Below, in pieces: positions 6,222 to 8,507 of a stretch of 8,507 nt of DNA. Origin of the DNA: Candidatus Gorgonimonas leptogorgiae (lineage in GTDB: Bacteria; Pseudomonadota; Gammaproteobacteria; Pseudomonadales; Endozoicomonadaceae); assembly GCA_929200515.1 (NCBI GenBank), contig CAKNAD010000122.1:1-8507 (forward strand). Reading direction: 5' to 3'. The notes beneath the pieces are model-generated. The model saw nothing but the letters and a program-made list of their open reading frames with translations, had not been told where the DNA came from and made no database searches. Made by a program: the position numbers and the translations under genes. Within the stretch, counting starts at the first letter, position 1; every line of letters begins with the position of its first letter.

Positions 6222-8255
6222 TCAATGTACTTCTGCGTTTTTATTTGCAGGTGTTGTTTTTATCTCTGATACTATAGGTCTAACATCTAATTGGTTAGCA
6301 AAACTTTTCTTACATACAGAGCATCTAGTTATTTTATTTTTAACCATTGTTTTAGCACATTTTTTATGTACTTTATGGCCACAGGGTAATATGTGACATC
6401 CGATAAAAGTATCTTCTAAACAAATAAAACATTCATCATGTGCACAATTTTCTCTACATTTATGATTGTTTTTAGACTTTACATCTAAACAAATACCACA
6501 GATATCACAATGAAAAGCTCTATCAATACCACCAGTTCTACAAATACCACATTTTTTACAATGATATGGTTTCTCTTTTATACCTGTTAAATGTTTACAT
6601 ATTTTACAAGCATAATCAGAAAATTTAGTATGACACCTTATGCAAGAATGAAAAGTTTCTGGATTAAAATCTTGTTTATGCTTACATATTAAGCATTGTA
6701 ATTTTTCTATATTATTAGAATTCAATTTATCTTGTTTACAATTGTTTGGTCTTATATTTTTCTTATTGTGACACTTATGGCAACACCAGTATTTAGAACA
6801 GTCACAATTAAATTTAACTACACATTTACGCTTATATTTAGTACATGGTGGTTTAATAGTTTTATTATTGTATCTTAATATATCTTGGATAATTTCTTGT
6901 TTTGTAGTTGTAGTAGGTACATTATGAAATATACTAAATAGCTTTGCCTTAATAATATTATTTTTAATTTGAAAGTTTGATAATAAATCAACCAAAAACT
7001 CGTCAGCAACAACATTGTCTGTTTTATATAAATCGATATGATTAAATGTTGTATCATTTGAATTTCTGCATTCAGATAACAATTTTTCTGAGGTTGTTGC
7101 ACCTGGTAAAAAATTATTATCTGTAACTGTATTTTTACTGTTATCTAAATTATTAATACAGTTGCTAATATCATCATCCTTAATAAATTCATATTTATAC
7201 TGTAGATGCATTAAATCGTTACTTGTGCTTATTTCAGCTATTTCATTTGTATTGTTATTAGTTAATTCTAAAGTATAATCAATAAATTCCCATTCAAAGA
7301 TATTATCGTCACAATTTAATAACGACTTTCTAGCAGAAGCAAAATCATAAAACCCCATAAAATTATTTATTGCAGTTTTACAAAGTATTAAATTAAGAGT
7401 TATTTTATTGTTTTTTGTATTGAAAGAAACTTTATTTATTAAGGCAATTGGCAAGCGTATATCTTCTGTATGTTTGTGAGATGTAATCTCAGGAATAAAA
7501 AGTACAGTTTTTGATTGTTCTATAGTTTTAAATATTAGTAGTTGTAAATTAACAAATTGCTCTTTTGTTATTTTGTATTTAGAATCAAAGTCATTTTCTG
7601 TTAATAAAAGATCATCTATAGTAGACACGGCTGAAGATAGAATCCTGCCTGAGAAATTAAAATCATCTAGCATATTAAGATTTTCAGGCATAAATAAACC
7701 ATAGGATCCTAACAGGGATTGAGAAAGAGTTTGTATTTTTTCGGCACTAAAAATATCAGATAAATGCTGTTCTTCTAAATAATTATGAATATTCTTTAGA
7801 AGTAATTCCGTTTCTTTGTTAATCAAAGACGGGTTTACATTTAATAAGCCATAATCTTTTATAGTAGGGCTAAGGTAATTACTTCTAAGAAATTTATTCA
7901 TGCTTGTAATTTTATAAGAAGAATTTATACTTCTAGGTATATTCGGTATAAGTGCAAATAATGCATTTACATATTCATATGAAAGCTCTATTTCTTCATC
8001 AATTGTATTGGTTTCAATTAATTTCATGAATTTATTATAATCTATATAGCCATACACTTTAATAATATTAGGCTCTATATTTAAATCTGCTGCATAAGTT
8101 TTATGAAATATTGCCCCTGTAGAATTATAATTTTCTTTAGAATCGTTTGATAACTGGTTAGAAAGCAAACCTCCTAGTGCTGGATAAGAAATTATCAATA
8201 CTAGCAATATTAGGATGCTAATGCTTTTTTTTGTTATTGTATTTATAAGGTTCAT
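6222..8255 (-). CDS. Secreted CHY/CTCHY zinc finger and RING-H2 protein, RCHY1/Pirh2-like candidate E3 ubiquitin ligase
   Basis: The 677-residue protein has an N-terminal KK followed by a hydrophobic stretch (residues 11-30, SISILILLVLIISYPALGG), reading as a Sec signal peptide or membrane anchor. Residues about 31-465 are polar, Asn-rich and unrecognised. The C-terminus carries the RCHY1/Pirh2 order: a CHY zinc finger (about 471-541), a CTCHY zinc finger (about 546-603, with YHCKKCGICRTG and FHCDICGICL) and a RING-H2 finger with C609, C612, C625, H627, H630, C633, C645 and C648. CFICLED and LPCGHKVH closely resemble RCHY1. The RCHY1 C-terminal zinc ribbon is absent. The CHY motif reads CTKY, lacking its His. 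The likely role, by inference, is host ubiquitin ligation after secretion. No Shine-Dalgarno is seen before the ATG, but the signal segment supports this start. Sampled lines are 18-27% G+C, lower than the neighbours. Confidence 0.9.
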   Translation of the reverse strand: MNLINTITKKSISILILLVLIISYPALGGLLSNQLSNDSKENYNSTGAIFHKTYAADLNIEPNIIKVYGYIDYNKFMKLIETNTIDEEIELSYEYVNALFALIPNIPRSINSSYKITSMNKFLRSNYLSPTIKDYGLLNVNPSLINKETELLLKNIHNYLEEQHLSDIFSAEKIQTLSQSLLGSYGLFMPENLNMLDDFNFSGRILSSAVSTIDDLLLTENDFDSKYKITKEQFVNLQLLIFKTIEQSKTVLFIPEITSHKHTEDIRLPIALINKVSFNTKNNKITLNLILCKTAINNFMGFYDFASARKSLLNCDDNIFEWEFIDYTLELTNNNTNEIAEISTSNDLMHLQYKYEFIKDDDISNCINNLDNSKNTVTDNNFLPGATTSEKLLSECRNSNDTTFNHIDLYKTDNVVADEFLVDLLSNFQIKNNIIKAKLFSIFHNVPTTTTKQEIIQDILRYNNKTIKPPCTKYKRKCVVKFNCDCSKYWCCHKCHNKKNIRPNNCKQDKLNSNNIEKLQCLICKHKQDFNPETFHSCIRCHTKFSDYACKICKHLTGIKEKPYHCKKCGICRTGGIDRAFHCDICGICLDVKSKNNHKCRENCAHDECFICLEDTFIGCHILPCGHKVHKKCAKTMVKNKITRCSVCKKSFANQLDVRPIVSEIKTTPANKNAEVH

Positions 8256-8300
8256 TATTGTATTAAAATATATTTTAGAAGATTAAAAGTTAAATAAGTT

Positions 8301-8326
8301 AAAATTATTTTTGCAAAAATAATTTT
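8301..8326. repeat. Perfect 26-nt palindrome in the leader of the RING-protein gene
   Basis: The two 13-nt halves, centred on GC at 8313-8314, are exact reverse complements (left arm AAAATTATTTTT). With the promoter proposed at 8332-8360 it would fall at the 5' end of the transcript, so it could be an RNA hairpin or an operator. No long T-run follows on the minus strand. Confidence 0.5.
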
Positions 8327-8331
8327 GGTTA

Positions 8332-8360
8332 ATTTTAGAGTATATTAGTTTTATTTGCAA
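8332..8360 (-). promoter_or_regulatory. Candidate sigma70 promoter of the RING-protein gene
   Basis: The minus strand shows TTGCAA (-35, 8355-8360), a 17-nt spacer and TAAAAT (-10, 8332-8337), matching consensus at 4 of 6 and 5 of 6 positions. Transcription would begin near 8325, leaving a leader of about 70 nt. The -35 box overlaps the left arm of the inverted repeat at 8349-8394, a position where a regulator could block or assist polymerase. The AT-rich context makes chance matches likely. Confidence 0.45.
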
Positions 8361-8394
8361 CTATATAAGTAATTTTTATACTTAGCAAATAAAA
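8349..8394. repeat. Long inverted repeat overlapping the candidate -35 box
   Basis: TTTTATTTGC (8349-8358) pairs perfectly with GCAAATAAAA (8385-8394), and TAAGTA (8366-8371) pairs with TACTTA (8379-8384). The fold gives 16 base pairs with a one-sided 7-nt bulge (8359-8365) and a 7-nt loop. It may be a regulator-binding site or part of a dispersed repeat. Confidence 0.5.
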
Positions 8395-8399
8395 AGTAC

Positions 8400-8440
8400 A
8401 TGGCAACTAAAAATTTGCCATGTATTATATACACATGGCA
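8400..8440. repeat. Cluster of ATGGCA/TGCCAT inverted motifs
   Basis: ATGGCA occurs at 8400-8405 and 8435-8440, with TGCCAT between them at 8417-8422. CATGGC/GCCATG and GCCATGT/ACATGGC can therefore form two alternative hairpins sharing the middle copy. The third motif runs straight into the 36-nt repeat copy B, so the cluster may be part of the same repeat unit. Confidence 0.45.
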
Positions 8441-8461
8441 GATGGAAATGCAAGGTTTCAG
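8426..8461 (+). repeat. 36-nt intergenic repeat, copy B
   Basis: This copy is identical to copy A (321-356) at 30 of 36 positions, in the same orientation and about 8.1 kb away. It begins with TATATACACATGG and ends with TTTCAG. It is followed within 25 nt by the hairpin at 8481-8505, which has no counterpart after copy A. Confidence 0.55.
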
Positions 8462-8480
8462 GGCTAAAGAAAAAGATCTA

Positions 8481-8505
8481 ATTCGAGGCAAAATGCTGCC
8501 CGAAT
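8481..8505. repeat. Hairpin at the right window edge
   Basis: ATTCG and GGCA (8481-8490, with an unpaired A at 8486) pair with TGCC and CGAAT (8497-8505) around the loop AAATGC. This 9-bp, relatively G+C-rich stem stands out from the surrounding AT-rich DNA. It could belong to a repeat or RNA continuing past the window; the edge prevents a decision. Confidence 0.4.
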
Positions 8506-8507
8506 GC

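Larger units (their letters stand above)
8256..8507. other. Palindrome-rich upstream region of the RING-protein gene, no gene seen
   Basis: This 252-nt region has no ORF of note. It contains a 14-nt palindrome TAAAATATATTTTA (8264-8277), a 26-nt palindrome, a candidate minus-strand promoter, a long inverted repeat, ATGGCA/TGCCAT motifs in alternating orientation (8400-8440), the second 36-nt repeat and a hairpin at the window edge. The main items are listed separately. Confidence 0.6.

Noticed and set aside
6214..6396. 60-codon plus-strand ORF with hydrophobic stretches
   Set aside because: Antisense to the RING finger of the minus-strand gene; the hydrophobic run is a by-product of the reverse complement of Lys-rich codons.
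6875..7102. 75-codon minus-strand ORF
   Set aside because: Same strand but another frame inside the 677-residue protein gene; no start signal and no recognisable content.
1..8507. CRISPR array or tRNA gene
   Set aside because: No regularly spaced direct repeats were seen, and no cloverleaf with TTCRA loop or acceptor stem was found in any spacer.

Overview
The window is AT-rich (about one third G+C in the housekeeping genes, by hand counts of sample lines). It reads as chromosome from a host-associated, probably gammaproteobacterial organism. The Rep helicase and the pyruvate kinase both resemble the Escherichia coli Rep and PykA types along their length. The low G+C, the long AT-rich spacers and a eukaryotic-style RING protein suggest an intracellular or symbiotic lifestyle. 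I cannot name the genus from sequence alone.

Layout, left to right: (1) the 3' end of an unidentified coiled-coil-like gene on the + strand (1-219); (2) a spacer holding one copy of a 36-nt repeat (321-356); (3) a minus-strand gene for a small protein with two long hydrophobic segments, behind a near-consensus promoter and a strong ribosome binding site; (4) three genes on the + strand, rep, gapA and pyk, closely spaced and possibly co-transcribed; (5) a 589-nt gene-free spacer containing a G+C-shifted, hairpin-rich element (about 5686-6026) that looks like a structured RNA or mobile-element remnant, followed by a terminator-like hairpin; (6) a minus-strand gene for a 677-residue protein; (7) a palindrome-rich upstream region ending in a second copy of the 36-nt repeat and an edge hairpin.

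The main discovery candidate is the 677-residue protein. It starts with a signal-peptide-like segment, continues with about 440 residues I do not recognise, and ends in a complete CHY zinc finger - CTCHY zinc finger - RING-H2 array in the order found in the eukaryotic E3 ubiquitin ligase RCHY1/Pirh2. Bacteria generally lack ubiquitin, so the simplest reading is a secreted protein, acquired from a eukaryote, that acts on host ubiquitination. The gene is poorer in G+C than its neighbours (about 18-27% in sampled lines versus about 33%). Its upstream region carries three perfect or long palindromes around a plausible promoter.

The other genes are core functions: Rep unwinds DNA at replication forks, and GapA and Pyk catalyse two steps of lower glycolysis. 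The usual gammaproteobacterial neighbour pgk is missing between gapA and pyk.
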